Under the pieces are notes generated by a model. That model was not told the origin of the DNA and searched no databases. It saw nothing but the letters and a program-made list of their open reading frames with translations. 64,000 nt of DNA from Tengunoibacter tsumagoiensis (GTDB taxonomy: Bacteria > Chloroflexota > Ktedonobacteria > Ktedonobacterales > Ktedonobacteraceae): assembly GCF_003967535.1 (NCBI RefSeq), contig NZ_BIFR01000001.1, forward strand, positions 5,207,001 to 5,271,000. Reading direction: 5' to 3'. A program made the position numbers and the translations under genes. Positions within the stretch are counted from its first letter, which is position 1. Each line of letters starts with the position of its first letter. Below are positions 36,558 to 45,376 of the stretch, one piece after another.

Positions 36558-37013
36558 TTACCTCGTGTATTCTACTTTGCCACCATGGCCTTCTACAATA
36601 TTCTTGATTGACAGCAATGATTTCTCCAGTCCCTCGACGATGGTTGAGTCCTGACTACCTGTCTGCTGAGCCAGTTCTTTACTCATGCCTGGCAATGGAT
36701 CAAAGGTGAGATGGACCGTTACTTGAGAAGGTCCATGATCATCTGCCCCCTGACACTCGAGCCAGCCACTGTATTTCTCTTCTCCATCTGATCCCCACTC
36801 CATGCGATGTCGGGCGGGATCTGTGCGAAAATAGCCGTCTGCATCGTAAGAGTGTCCATGAGCAGTGCCCTGCACTCGAACATGTTCTCCCTGCTGCGGC
36901 ATGGCCTTTTTCGTGGTAGGTACATACTGTGGCAGGTTACGAAGGTTTAATACGAATTCCTCTATCTTTTTACGCGGGGCTTGAATTGTAATTGTTTTTT
37001 CGTATTCACCCAT
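36558..37013 (-). CDS. SRPBCC (START/polyketide-cyclase-like) family protein
   Basis: Protein of 151 aa. The helix-grip fold is recognisable: an opening strand YEKTITIQAPRKKIEEFVLNL, then LPQYVP, a middle of paired strands (RMEWGSDGEEKYSGWLEC, SQVTVHLTFDPLPG) and a long C-terminal helix (IVEGLEKSLLSIKNIVE). Such proteins bind hydrophobic ligands in a cavity or act in stress responses. Ligand unknown. It is transcribed alone. Confidence 0.75.
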   Translation of the reverse strand: MGEYEKTITIQAPRKKIEEFVLNLRNLPQYVPTTKKAMPQQGEHVRVQGTAHGHSYDADGYFRTDPARHRMEWGSDGEEKYSGWLECQGADDHGPSQVTVHLTFDPLPGMSKELAQQTGSQDSTIVEGLEKSLLSIKNIVEGHGGKVEYTR

Positions 37014-37199
37014 AATGTTTGGACCTCTTCTTTCCTACTGACAGATGTGGCTGACACTCAACTATGCTCACCGTTTCTGCCTATAGAAAGACACAGAGGC
37101 TCAAACTTTGCAAACACAACCCTGACATAGCACCTCGCAACAGAAGAGAAAGCATGTCACACGAATAGATCATATTGAATACCAGAGCTACTGCCCAAT

Positions 37200-37967
37200 T
37201 CAAGCTTCGCCAGCCTGAAGCAGGTGTTGAACTTCAGCATCTGTCAGATAGCGCCATTTGCCAGTAGGGACATTATTAAGGGTTAAGGGGCCAACTCCGA
37301 CGCGTGAGAGTTGGAGGACAGGATAACCCACAGCTTGTAGCATACGGCGTACCTGGCGCTTTCGACCTTCATGAATAGTGAGCGCCAGCCAGCTATCCTG
37401 CTCATTCCGTTTCAGGATGCGTACACGAGCTGGTGAGGTGTGGTGCCTTCCACCATCATCCTCTACAATATCAACTCCCTGCTCAAGGGCGGCCAGAGCA
37501 CGACCATCCGGACAGCCCTGTACACGCGCTTCATAATGCTTTTCCATTGAGTAACGAGGGTGCGAGAGTCGAAGCGCAAATTGCCCATCATTGGTCAATA
37601 ACAATAAACCACTGGTGTCACGATCCAGACGACCTACCGGATAAACACGCAGTTGCCTCAGTTCAGCAGGTAACAGATCCAGTACTGTAGGCCGCCCCTC
37701 GGGATCAGAGGCTGTACTAACATAGCCAGCTGGCTTATGGAGAAGGAGATAAACCTGTTTTGTACCGGATGTGATAAGCTTGCCATCCACACGCACTTGA
37801 TCGCTCTCAGGATTAATGCGCGATCCCTGCTGTGTCACCGTTACGCCATTTACTTCAACGCGTCCAGCACTGATAAGCTCTTCGGCATGCCTGCGTGAAG
37901 CTACTCCTGCATGAGCAAGAAAACGCGCTAAACGCTCTTCGCTGACTCCATTGTTCTGTTCACTCAT
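37200..37967 (-). CDS. rluB: Ribosomal large-subunit pseudouridine synthase, RluB/RsuA family
   Basis: Protein of 255 aa. The N-terminal S4 RNA-binding domain (RLARFLAHAGVASRRHAEEL, GRVEVNGVTV) covers residues 10-70. The synthase core follows, with VYLLLHKPAGYVST and the catalytic GRLDRDTSGLLLLTNDG block (D at about residue 119), and IHEGRKRQVRRML near 205. It isomerises one uridine of 23S (RluB) or 16S (RsuA) rRNA; RluB is favoured by the family features but the site cannot be fixed here. Its start overlaps the DUF2851 gene by 8 bp. Confidence 0.9.
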   Translation of the reverse strand: MSEQNNGVSEERLARFLAHAGVASRRHAEELISAGRVEVNGVTVTQQGSRINPESDQVRVDGKLITSGTKQVYLLLHKPAGYVSTASDPEGRPTVLDLLPAELRQLRVYPVGRLDRDTSGLLLLTNDGQFALRLSHPRYSMEKHYEARVQGCPDGRALAALEQGVDIVEDDGGRHHTSPARVRILKRNEQDSWLALTIHEGRKRQVRRMLQAVGYPVLQLSRVGVGPLTLNNVPTGKWRYLTDAEVQHLLQAGEA

Positions 37968-39165
37968 AGATTAAATTTCCCCGTGTATGTAAGATGCACA
38001 GCTCACAACGCTTCTCCTGGCACGTTTGCTGATAGATATAATGCAGGCCCTGTTGCCGGATACTCAACGGTGGTTCACGATAAAGCTGAAGCTGTCGAGC
38101 CATTAACCGTGTAATACGATTTGAGGAGAGCCCTGGATGGAGACTGTAATACGCCTGAGCTCGCTCAATCAGAATGGGCTGGCCCTCAATCAGACCAACC
38201 CCCAAGGCAAAGGGTAGTAGCACATTGCAAATCAGTATATCAGTTCGCGCAAGGCTAAGTCCGGCGCTACTAAAAAAGCGCCGGAGCGCATGCAGCCCCT
38301 CCAGGGATGGTGCAGAGGGTGAAGTGAGGAGTATTCGGGCGATCTCAGGCCAGCAACCCCGCTCCCGCCATTGCTTTAACAGGGTCTGTAAGACCTGCAA
38401 ACGGTGTATGTCGAGGGGCTCTGGTTCACCTTGAGGGGCGGGCAGGATCTTTTCTTGCCCCAGCAGGTAGCGGCCAAACGCTTGAAACAGAGCCCGATCT
38501 CGCCCATATCCCAATCCTTCAGCAATCGCTGACCAGAGACATAGATCGTAGCGATGTCCTGGCGCTTCTGGCCGCTCCAGGGAGTGGAGCTGCTCTACAT
38601 AGGCATGAGCTTTTTGTTCCAATCTCAACTGACCCGCTCGCAGAAGTAAGCGCAACAGATCTGCATTCCCAGGCTGGTGACAGGGCCAGACGCTTTGTCT
38701 GGATCTCATCTCTACACTTGTATTGGGCCAGACGCTTTGTTTGGACACAGTCTCTAAACTTGTCTGTGGAAGATCCTGAAGCGAACAAAGCGGCACAATC
38801 ATTCCGTCCTGCCTCCTCGTTGGCCTCCTGGTATCACAAATCAGGACTACATGAAGCATGACTCGATTGTAACGTGGATCATACTGATGATGATGAGCTT
38901 CCCAATCGCTCGCTCGCACATGAAATTCGATATCTCCAGTTAAACGCTGCGATGAGGCATAGGGTGGCGTACAGGTGACGAGGACAGCATCACGCACATC
39001 TGGCCCCTCCGACCCACCAGGATAGCCTGCAAAGAGCAATTGATACCTCTCACCATTGCTTAACGGAAGAAGACAACCAGATGCCAGGTGCCACCAGCGG
39101 TCAGCAACCTCTTGCTCATATGGTTGCTTAGGAGAACAGATGAAATGATAGCTCGCTTCGATCAA
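37960..39165 (-). CDS. DUF2851 family protein with a small in-frame repeat insertion
   Basis: Protein of 401 aa. The N-terminal half matches DUF2851: EQEVADRWWHLASG, GGSEGPDVRDAVLV, then GDIEFHVRASDWEAHHHQYDP and YNRVMLHVVLICD, a pattern reminiscent of a nuclease fold, though not shown to be one. The C-terminus has a Cys cluster (CQEKRCELC). Between about residues 134 and 161 there are two copies of a 14-residue unit (SKQSVWP / SRQSVWP) encoded by a 42-bp tandem repeat, which looks like a recent insertion. It sits in an overlapping operon with a coiled-coil protein upstream and rluB downstream. Confidence 0.8.
   Translation of the reverse strand: MIEASYHFICSPKQPYEQEVADRWWHLASGCLLPLSNGERYQLLFAGYPGGSEGPDVRDAVLVTCTPPYASSQRLTGDIEFHVRASDWEAHHHQYDPRYNRVMLHVVLICDTRRPTRRQDGMIVPLCSLQDLPQTSLETVSKQSVWPNTSVEMRSRQSVWPCHQPGNADLLRLLLRAGQLRLEQKAHAYVEQLHSLERPEAPGHRYDLCLWSAIAEGLGYGRDRALFQAFGRYLLGQEKILPAPQGEPEPLDIHRLQVLQTLLKQWRERGCWPEIARILLTSPSAPSLEGLHALRRFFSSAGLSLARTDILICNVLLPFALGVGLIEGQPILIERAQAYYSLHPGLSSNRITRLMARQLQLYREPPLSIRQQGLHYIYQQTCQEKRCELCILHTRGNLIYE
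38683..38766. repeat. 42-bp in-frame tandem repeat with internal dyad
   Basis: Two units start with GGGCCAGACGCTTTG at 38683 and 38725. Each contains the dyad CCAGAC-GCTTT-GTCTGG (second copy has GTTTGG). It lies inside the DUF2851 coding region and keeps the frame. Confidence 0.8.
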
Positions 39166-40268
39166 GTCGCCTCGCTTGCTTCGGACAAAAGAGACTCTTC
39201 GCTTTCTCGCTGAGATTCTTCTGCCAGACGGCTCTCTGGTGCCTGCACTTCTAATGGCTCATTCACCTCTGGCGAGCTTAGATCTAGCTCAGTGAGACCT
39301 AACATGGCATGTGAGTATGTTTCACTTTCAGCGTCAGTCTGCTCGCTTGGGGCTACAACTTCTGGAGCACACACAAGAGACGCTTGTGAGAGGTGACCCT
39401 GCAAAAGCAGGTGCAGATGCTCAAGTTCTAACTCAGTCGTCTTCATTGCCCAGGTTGCGTTCTCTCCACATAACGTTCCATCTTCCACCACACCACGCAC
39501 AAGATCGATCATCAGTTCTGTCTGACGCAATAATAAGCGCAGCTTCAGGATACGTTTCTGTTCGTCAGCATCAATCTGTCCGTTCCACTGGCTATATTGT
39601 GGGGGAGGAAATGACAATGGCTCTCTTTTCAACGCTCTAATCATCTCGCTGACATGAGCAAGCAACTGGTCTTCGTCAGGCTCCTCTTCGTCGGATGGTG
39701 GGAACGCTCCCTGGAGGTCCGCTGGCTCTTCATCTGCGATCGCTTCGGGTTCAAGTACTGAGAGCAATTGCTCCACTATAGATGCTGAACGTAGGGCCTC
39801 TTGCGCAAAAAATTGCGCTGCTTCCGCCTCATGTTGCGTTTCTGCCAGCTCATCCAGAATGTGACGACCTGCAAACATTTTCTCAATTCGCTCGCTGGCC
39901 TCAAGCACACGCTCAGAGGCAACATAAGCGGCCCTTTCAGCTACAATCGCAATCGCATGAGCATCTTCCAACAATTGACGAGCTTGTTGTAAATGGGGAG
40001 GCTCTTGATACTGGACATTGTCTCTCTCTACTGACGCAGTAGCAGGCTCGACAGTCTGCTTAACAGCCTCTGCCTCTGGATCGTCTAGCAACAGCAAAAC
40101 CTCTTGCAGCTTCGCTTCAAGCTTCTGGACGCGAGCAGTCTTTTTTTGCAAACGCCTCGCCGCCCACTCTTGCTCTTCACGAGCCTCTTGTAAACGCTCA
40201 AGCAGACAAACTTTCTTCTTAGCCAATTTCTTCTGCTCCGAGAGAAGTGTGACCTCTTGTTTCGTCAT
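39162..40268 (-). CDS. Coiled-coil hypothetical protein
   Basis: Protein of 368 aa if translation begins at the ATG at 40268 (GGAGG about 11 nt upstream). An ATG at 40313 is in frame but has no ribosome binding site. Residues 1-75 and about 90-165 are strongly helical and rich in Glu, Lys, Arg and Ala (KKLAKKKVCLLERLQEAREEQ, ARRLQKKTARVQKLEAKLQE), predicting long coiled coils. The C-terminal third is acidic and low-complexity. No enzyme motif is seen. It overlaps the DUF2851 start by 4 bp, so the three genes form one coupled operon. Confidence 0.65.
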   Translation of the reverse strand: MTKQEVTLLSEQKKLAKKKVCLLERLQEAREEQEWAARRLQKKTARVQKLEAKLQEVLLLLDDPEAEAVKQTVEPATASVERDNVQYQEPPHLQQARQLLEDAHAIAIVAERAAYVASERVLEASERIEKMFAGRHILDELAETQHEAEAAQFFAQEALRSASIVEQLLSVLEPEAIADEEPADLQGAFPPSDEEEPDEDQLLAHVSEMIRALKREPLSFPPPQYSQWNGQIDADEQKRILKLRLLLRQTELMIDLVRGVVEDGTLCGENATWAMKTTELELEHLHLLLQGHLSQASLVCAPEVVAPSEQTDAESETYSHAMLGLTELDLSSPEVNEPLEVQAPESRLAEESQRESEESLLSEASEAT

Positions 40269-40464
40269 TGGTTTATGATCCTCCAGGATGACAGGGCTGA
40301 CAGGCCCTATCATCGCTTGATCAAGCTGTCTCGATAGTTTGATGTCTATGACATTCCTACTTTTCCAAACTCAACTGCGAGGGCGAGTCCTTGATATCTT
40401 GATCTATCTTACGATGATATCGATCCAAACATCCACTCATCTACCAACATATGATGACCCGTAA

Positions 40465-40906
40465 GAGTCTCTTTCCTCTTCCCCCAGTTCCACAATGCTC
40501 GCCCCTCCATGGCTTAACGAGAACATGGGCTATGGTGAGGCTGGCGTTGCAGAAGCTTCACGATCAGGAAGGAGACAAGCTACCTTCCCTACTTGTTCTG
40601 TCTATTTTTATCGAAAATAGATGTTCAAGCCCATTAAGATATTTCAAGTAGGGAAAGCCGCTTGTCTCTTTCCTCTCTTCCCACTCCACAATGCTCGCCC
40701 CTCCATGGCTTAACGAGAACATGGGCTATGGTGGGGCTGGCATGGTGGAAGCTTCACGATTTGGAAGGAGACAAGCTACCTTCCCTACTTGTTCTGTCTA
40801 TTTTTATCGAAAATAGATGTTCAAGCCCATTAAGATATTTCAAGTAGGGAAAGCCGCTTGTCTCTTTCCTCTCTTCCCACTCCACAATGCTCGCCCCTCC
40901 ATGGCT
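40465..40906. repeat. Tandem array of a 196-bp palindromic unit (about 2.25 copies)
   Basis: Blocks recur at an offset of 196 bp (for example GGAGACAAGC at 40571 and 40767; TCTCTTTCCT at 40468, 40665 and 40861). Each unit carries inverted arms AAGTAGGGAAAGCCGCTTGTCTC (for example 40646-40668) and GAGACAAGCTACCTTCCCTACTT, enclosing an inner dyad around CCCCTCCATGG. The same design recurs at 56381-57116. Apparent open frames here are repeat artefacts. Confidence 0.85.
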
Positions 40907-41403
40907 CAATGTGAAACGAGATAGGAAGGGAGCTCAGGAAGAAAACATGCAAGCTGAAACATTTTGCATCACGTTCGTCTATTCTATCAAATACTAGCTT
41001 ATAGTAAAAGGAACTAGTGAAAAAATCCTATTTAACGGTGACTGCTTAGTAAAGGTGCCAACAACAGAAAGATATCGTCCAGGCTTCTTATTGGAAGCGA
41101 GTTCACCTCGATTGAGATCACTAATCACTAGTAATGTATAGCTTCAATCGCAAAAAATGCTATCAAACAAACAAGGAATATATAGCCCTAAAGGTGGACA
41201 AAGCTCGTAAAATGCGCTATGATAAAACCCATGCAATCATTTTTTAGCAACCATGCCGATGTTTATAAGAGCCCATTCGGATGAGATCTGTATCCATATA
41301 TCAACGCATTTCATTACGTTCCTGATGACTTTTCTTCTATGCGATTGTATGATAACCAGCTATCCTTTCCTCTATTACCTGGAGGGGATTGCAAGAGGGA
41401 AAC
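40907..41403. other. Intergenic region before the protease gene
   Basis: No gene or repeat is seen. It must contain the promoter of the protease gene at 41404. TATGAT near 41218 is a possible -10 box, but it is weak. Confidence 0.35.
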
Positions 41404-43446
41404 ATGAATAGAAAATATCGCTCTTCTTTTTTTTCATTATCACATCCATCTATCCTGATATCTGGCATACTTGCCGTTTTAGTCGCGCTTGTTCAGCTTA
41501 CCTTTACGCAATCCGCCTCCGCTGACCCTGTTCCAGGTGGCAATGTGGCAAACCCTATTGTAAAGGCTGTTGATCTTGCTAAACCTTCTGTTGTACGCAT
41601 TATTACGACTGAGCAGGCCACTTTAACCGTTCACTTTCCTACTGCCGATAATAAAACGGTGACTTTTCCTCAAGGTGGTGGGCAGTATGCGCTAGAACTT
41701 TCTGGTAGTGGCACTTTTATTACTGCTCATGGCGATATTCTAACGGCTGATCATGTTATCAACCCTCCCAAAGATCAGTCGCTCGATCAATATTTGCAGC
41801 AGTTGGCCGCTCAGGATGTGGCCGATTATATCAATCAACAGCTCAATCCTTCTGTCGATTGGAGCAAAGAGGATGCGGCTGGCGCTCTCTCTTCGGGGTA
41901 CCTCCTCTCAACCGCAAAATATAATACTCCCTCTAGTAAGGTCTATCTCAGCACAGATTACACAGGACCCATTAACGCTGTTTCGATGAAGAGCGTTCCT
42001 ACTGGTGTTTCTGCTGAGGTAGATAAGATTGAAAAAGAGAGCTCTTTTGAGCAGAAGGATGTTGCGATCATTCATGTCAATATCGAGAATACACCTAACA
42101 TCCAGCTTAGCGATTCCAGTTTGGTAGCTCAACAGGATGAATTGACGATTATTGGTTTTCCTGGCAATGGCGATGTCAGCATGAAGGATCTTCCAACCAC
42201 GTTTCTGACCTCTTCGGTGAATAGAATTTATGTAAGTGCAATTAAAAAGACCGATGAGGCTGCTCCTGTCATTCAGGTTGGGGGCAACGTTGAGCATGGC
42301 GATAGTGGTGGTCCTGCCCTCAATAGCCAGGGGCAGATCGTGGGTGTGGTCAGCTTTGGCGGCACCGATATGCCCGATGGAACAAGCTTCTTACAGGCCA
42401 GCAATAGTGCCAAAGAGTTGATTGATTCTCTCAATTTAGATACCAAACCCGGTGAGCTCGAGAAGGCCTGGATCAAAGCGTTTAATGATTATACCTCAAC
42501 TGCTACTGGCCACTGGCATAAGTCTTCCGATAGCTTCCAGAAGATTCTGGATACCTATCCAGATTTCCATGCGGTCAGTCCCTATATTGATTATGCCAGA
42601 GCTCAGGCAAGTACTGAGAAGCTTCCACAAAAACCCTCGGCTCCAGCCACACCTTTTATCTTGACAGCCATATCATTTATCTTGATTGCATTGCTTGTGC
42701 TAGCCGTGATAGCTGTAGCGCTCTTCTTTATTCTTCGTCGTAAAGGGCCCAATACGGCGATTGCTTCATCGGCACAGGGGATCTATCAACCATCACAGGG
42801 ACAGGCTCCCTCCTATCAGCCCTATGCTACGCCTGCGCCGCAACAGCCTTACCAACAAACGGCTCCTACTCCTGTCGGTGCTGCAAGTTATGCTCAGGTT
42901 GGTTCACAGCAGCCTGTTGGAGCATACGCTCGTCCCTTACAAGGGCCTCCTCAAGGAGAGTATGCCACACCTGCTCCTCAACAGCCTGCTGTGCCTCGAC
43001 CGTACCAGCCGCCGCTGCAACAACAGCCCGCTGTACCCCGGCCTTACCAGCCGCTGCAACAACAGCCTGTTCAGCCTTATCCTAATGCCAATCTCCCATT
43101 ACAATCATCAGGTCAGATTCCTGTGGTTCCGACACAACCCCAGCCCTGGCCACCTGTTCCTGCTCAAGCTCAACAGCCTTATCAAGAGTATCATAAGAGT
43201 TCTGCAACGGTTGGAGCGCCCATCAGCACATCTGAGCAACAACCTACGGAGAGATCTGTATCTCCTCAACCAGAGCGCCCAGCGCAGATAGATGAACCAC
43301 AATCGTTGTCTGCCGAAGCGACATTGCTCAACCGAGATATTGCTCGGGCCAGAGCCGCCGAAGCCCTTAGAGGTCTCTCCTCAACGGAGCCTCAAAGTGC
43401 CGAGGAACCTACCTATCCCCATTCAGACAATGTAGAAGGCGAATAA
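41404..43446 (+). CDS. Membrane-anchored trypsin-like serine protease (HtrA-type) with Pro/Gln-rich tail
   Basis: Protein of 680 aa; the ATG at 41404 has AGAGGG 5 nt upstream and is preferred to the in-frame TTG at 41389. A signal/anchor helix (about 14-38) places the protease domain outside. The catalytic triad is visible: H in ILTADHVINPP (about residue 116), D in KDVAIIHVN (about 219), S in EHGDSGGPAL (about 302). There is no PDZ domain. A second membrane helix (FILTAISFILIALLVLAVIAV, about 418-440) leads to a ~240-residue cytoplasmic tail very rich in Pro, Gln, Ala and Tyr with repeated QQPAVPRPYQP units. The topology is therefore outside protease, inside disordered tail. Substrates are unknown. 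Confidence 0.85.
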   Translation: MNRKYRSSFFSLSHPSILISGILAVLVALVQLTFTQSASADPVPGGNVANPIVKAVDLAKPSVVRIITTEQATLTVHFPTADNKTVTFPQGGGQYALELSGSGTFITAHGDILTADHVINPPKDQSLDQYLQQLAAQDVADYINQQLNPSVDWSKEDAAGALSSGYLLSTAKYNTPSSKVYLSTDYTGPINAVSMKSVPTGVSAEVDKIEKESSFEQKDVAIIHVNIENTPNIQLSDSSLVAQQDELTIIGFPGNGDVSMKDLPTTFLTSSVNRIYVSAIKKTDEAAPVIQVGGNVEHGDSGGPALNSQGQIVGVVSFGGTDMPDGTSFLQASNSAKELIDSLNLDTKPGELEKAWIKAFNDYTSTATGHWHKSSDSFQKILDTYPDFHAVSPYIDYARAQASTEKLPQKPSAPATPFILTAISFILIALLVLAVIAVALFFILRRKGPNTAIASSAQGIYQPSQGQAPSYQPYATPAPQQPYQQTAPTPVGAASYAQVGSQQPVGAYARPLQGPPQGEYATPAPQQPAVPRPYQPPLQQQPAVPRPYQPLQQQPVQPYPNANLPLQSSGQIPVVPTQPQPWPPVPAQAQQPYQEYHKSSATVGAPISTSEQQPTERSVSPQPERPAQIDEPQSLSAEATLLNRDIARARAAEALRGLSSTEPQSAEEPTYPHSDNVEGE

Positions 43447-43601
43447 GAATAACGTAAACGAAGCAAGCCGGGACCAGGACCGCGGAACATCTTTCATGGT
43501 GGTTATAAGGGAGGGTCCAACAACAAGGAGTGGGTCACCACGATGGTCATGTTGGCTCTCTCCTTCGTAGGAGGGAATGAAGGATAATTGCCACATTCTA
43601 C

Positions 43602-43701
43602 GGCCATCATAAATGATGGGCCCTACCATATTTATGCGATAAATCGCATTAAAAAGGGCAATTCATTGCCTGAGGGGTAGGGCCCATCATTTATGATGGC
43701 C
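43602..43701. repeat. ~100-bp hairpin repeat element, copy C
   Basis: Arms GGCCATCATAAATGATGGGCC (43602-43622) and GGCCCATCATTTATGATGGCC (43681-43701) are exact reverse complements, enclosing GCGATAAATCGC like copy A. Both A and C follow a plus-strand gene and are preceded by a GGACCAGGACCG-like string (33870 and 43470 regions). Confidence 0.85.
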
Positions 43702-43710
43702 GTGGTGACC

Positions 43711-43965
43711 CATTCCGTCCGGTTCCACCCTCATAACCATCCGGTACCCCATTCCGTCCGGTTCCACCCTCATGACTATCCGGTGGCACCACTCCTCCCT
43801 ATTCCACAATCATGGCCATCCGGTGGCACCACTCCTCCCTATTCCACAATCATGGCCATCCGGTGGCACCACTCCTCCCTATTCCACAATCATGGCCATC
43901 CGGTGGCACCACTCCTCCCTATTCCACAATCATGGCCATCCGGTGGCACCACTCTACCCTATTGC
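43711..43965. repeat. Tandem 39-40-bp repeats
   Basis: Four exact 40-bp units begin with GGTGGCACCACTCC at 43782, 43822, 43862 and 43902, with a degenerate fifth from 43942. Two divergent 39-bp units with CATTCCGTCCGGTTCCACCC start at 43711 and 43750. There is no unique spacer, so it is not a CRISPR. The plus-strand open frame across it only cycles through the repeat and is not counted as a gene. Confidence 0.9.
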
Positions 43966-44062
43966 TCCCTTCTAACCAACCATCGGACGTCTGAGCATCT
44001 GAGTTCCTGGCCTGGCTTTCTCTCTTTATGTACCGCCCATGGTCTAATCAGACGCCAGGCAT

Positions 44063-45190
44063 TTAAGGGGCCTTACGAATGTTAATTGCGCCATTCTGGC
44101 TTCCTACGATAAGAGAGATTGGCACATTGTCCTTCTTGTCTGGCGCTTCAAATTCGTTGCTTATGGGTCCTGATCCTCCATTGACCGCCACATGAAAAAG
44201 GGTCGATTTAGGTAATGTCAGATCAACTGATCCATTATTGGCCGTAAAGTGGTAGGTACCATGTGGGTCCAGTTGACCATTAAAGGTTACAGAGCCATCA
44301 TTTGCCTCTAATGAAGAGGGGGCATAGAGACTCGTCTGATTGAGATACATCTCTCCATGTTGCGACACAATTGTAGACGTTCCACGAAAACCTTTGACTG
44401 CCAACGAACCTGTCTCTGTCTGCATCTGGAGGTTGCCCATGCTATTATTGACAAGAATCGAGCCTGAACTTGTCTGAAGCTGGATCTGGCCGTGGACCCC
44501 TCCCACCTCAAGCGAGCCCGTACGATCGATCACGATGAGGTCCGATGACGCTGGCAATACCACCTCTAAATCAACACGCCTGCTCGCAAAAAAGGCGATA
44601 TTTGTTCGGCCTGCATTGATTGTAATCGTATTTTGTCGCTGACTCGTACTTAAATCCATGGCACCAAAACGGATACCTGAGCCAGAGACATACTCAGTGG
44701 CTTTAATTGCAATGGTCCCATCCAAAGCACTTGTCGAGACATGAATCGCTCCAGTATCATCATTAATAATTAACTTTGGATGTCTGGTCACATGAAAGGT
44801 CTGAACACGAGTATTCATGACCTCGATCGCATCGGAATTGCTGAAGGCTACCATTACAATGCCAGCCAGTACGAGCGCAATAGGAAATAAGATAATGAGA
44901 AGCCGTCCGAGCGTATATTGCATTCTCCGCTGCTCAAAACGCTGGCGCGCCAGCGCCAGGGGTAAGATCCTTTGCACAACTGGTGGTCTATCTACGATGG
45001 CTGCCTGTGCCTGAGATGCTGCTGGCGGCTGCTCTTCTTCTGCCTTCGTCTGCTCTGCATTGAGAGGATGACCTTCATCTGGATGAGAACTTGTTGGCTC
45101 TGTTGGCTCAGCAATCTGCGGGGAGCCGGTTCGAAGCTCCTCAGAAGATGAGGTGGAAGCTTCTGGGTGTACAGGTTCCTGCTGATTCAT
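44063..45190 (-). CDS. DUF4097-like beta-helix membrane protein
   Basis: Protein of 375 aa; AGAGG lies about 6 nt before the ATG. The first ~100 residues are acidic, Pro/Ser/Glu-rich and cytoplasmic. One membrane helix (LLIILFPIALVLAGIVMVAF, about 93-113) follows. The outside region is made of short beta repeats (LIINDDTGAIHVST, RTGSLEVGGVHG, SSGSILVNN, TETGSLAVKG, NDGSVTFNG, NNGSVDLTL) typical of DUF4097, a putative adhesin. It resembles the next upstream protein in its C-terminal half and probably arose by duplication. Confidence 0.8.
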   Translation of the reverse strand: MNQQEPVHPEASTSSSEELRTGSPQIAEPTEPTSSHPDEGHPLNAEQTKAEEEQPPAASQAQAAIVDRPPVVQRILPLALARQRFEQRRMQYTLGRLLIILFPIALVLAGIVMVAFSNSDAIEVMNTRVQTFHVTRHPKLIINDDTGAIHVSTSALDGTIAIKATEYVSGSGIRFGAMDLSTSQRQNTITINAGRTNIAFFASRRVDLEVVLPASSDLIVIDRTGSLEVGGVHGQIQLQTSSGSILVNNSMGNLQMQTETGSLAVKGFRGTSTIVSQHGEMYLNQTSLYAPSSLEANDGSVTFNGQLDPHGTYHFTANNGSVDLTLPKSTLFHVAVNGGSGPISNEFEAPDKKDNVPISLIVGSQNGAINIRKAP

Positions 45191-45376
45191 AATCTGCCTC
45201 TTTAAAGCATTGACTCAATCAGGAGTACGATCAATCAACCAGAACAGAGCGAAAAGCGGCTATGGCTGCGCTCTCGCTCTGCTGCGACTGAGAGGAGATT
45301 CCTCATCCTATACTATCGGCCCTTTTGGTGAGGACTAAAGGGATAAAGAAATGGGTACCAGAGAGAATTAAACCAG

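Noticed and set aside
36312..36611. 99-codon plus-strand frame beside hairpin copy B
   Set aside because: It consists of the two direct-repeat copies read in one frame and shows no homology to known proteins.
40451..40847. Two similar frames of 61-66 codons
   Set aside because: They are copies of the 196-bp tandem unit, not genes.
43782..43965. Possible CRISPR array
   Set aside because: The units are contiguous with no unique spacers and there are no cas genes in the window.
43693..44085. Plus-strand 130-codon frame with His/Pro-rich repeats
   Set aside because: It only reads through the 40-bp tandem repeat, and because 40 is not a multiple of three the peptide cycles through all frames. 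No ribosome binding site or family match.
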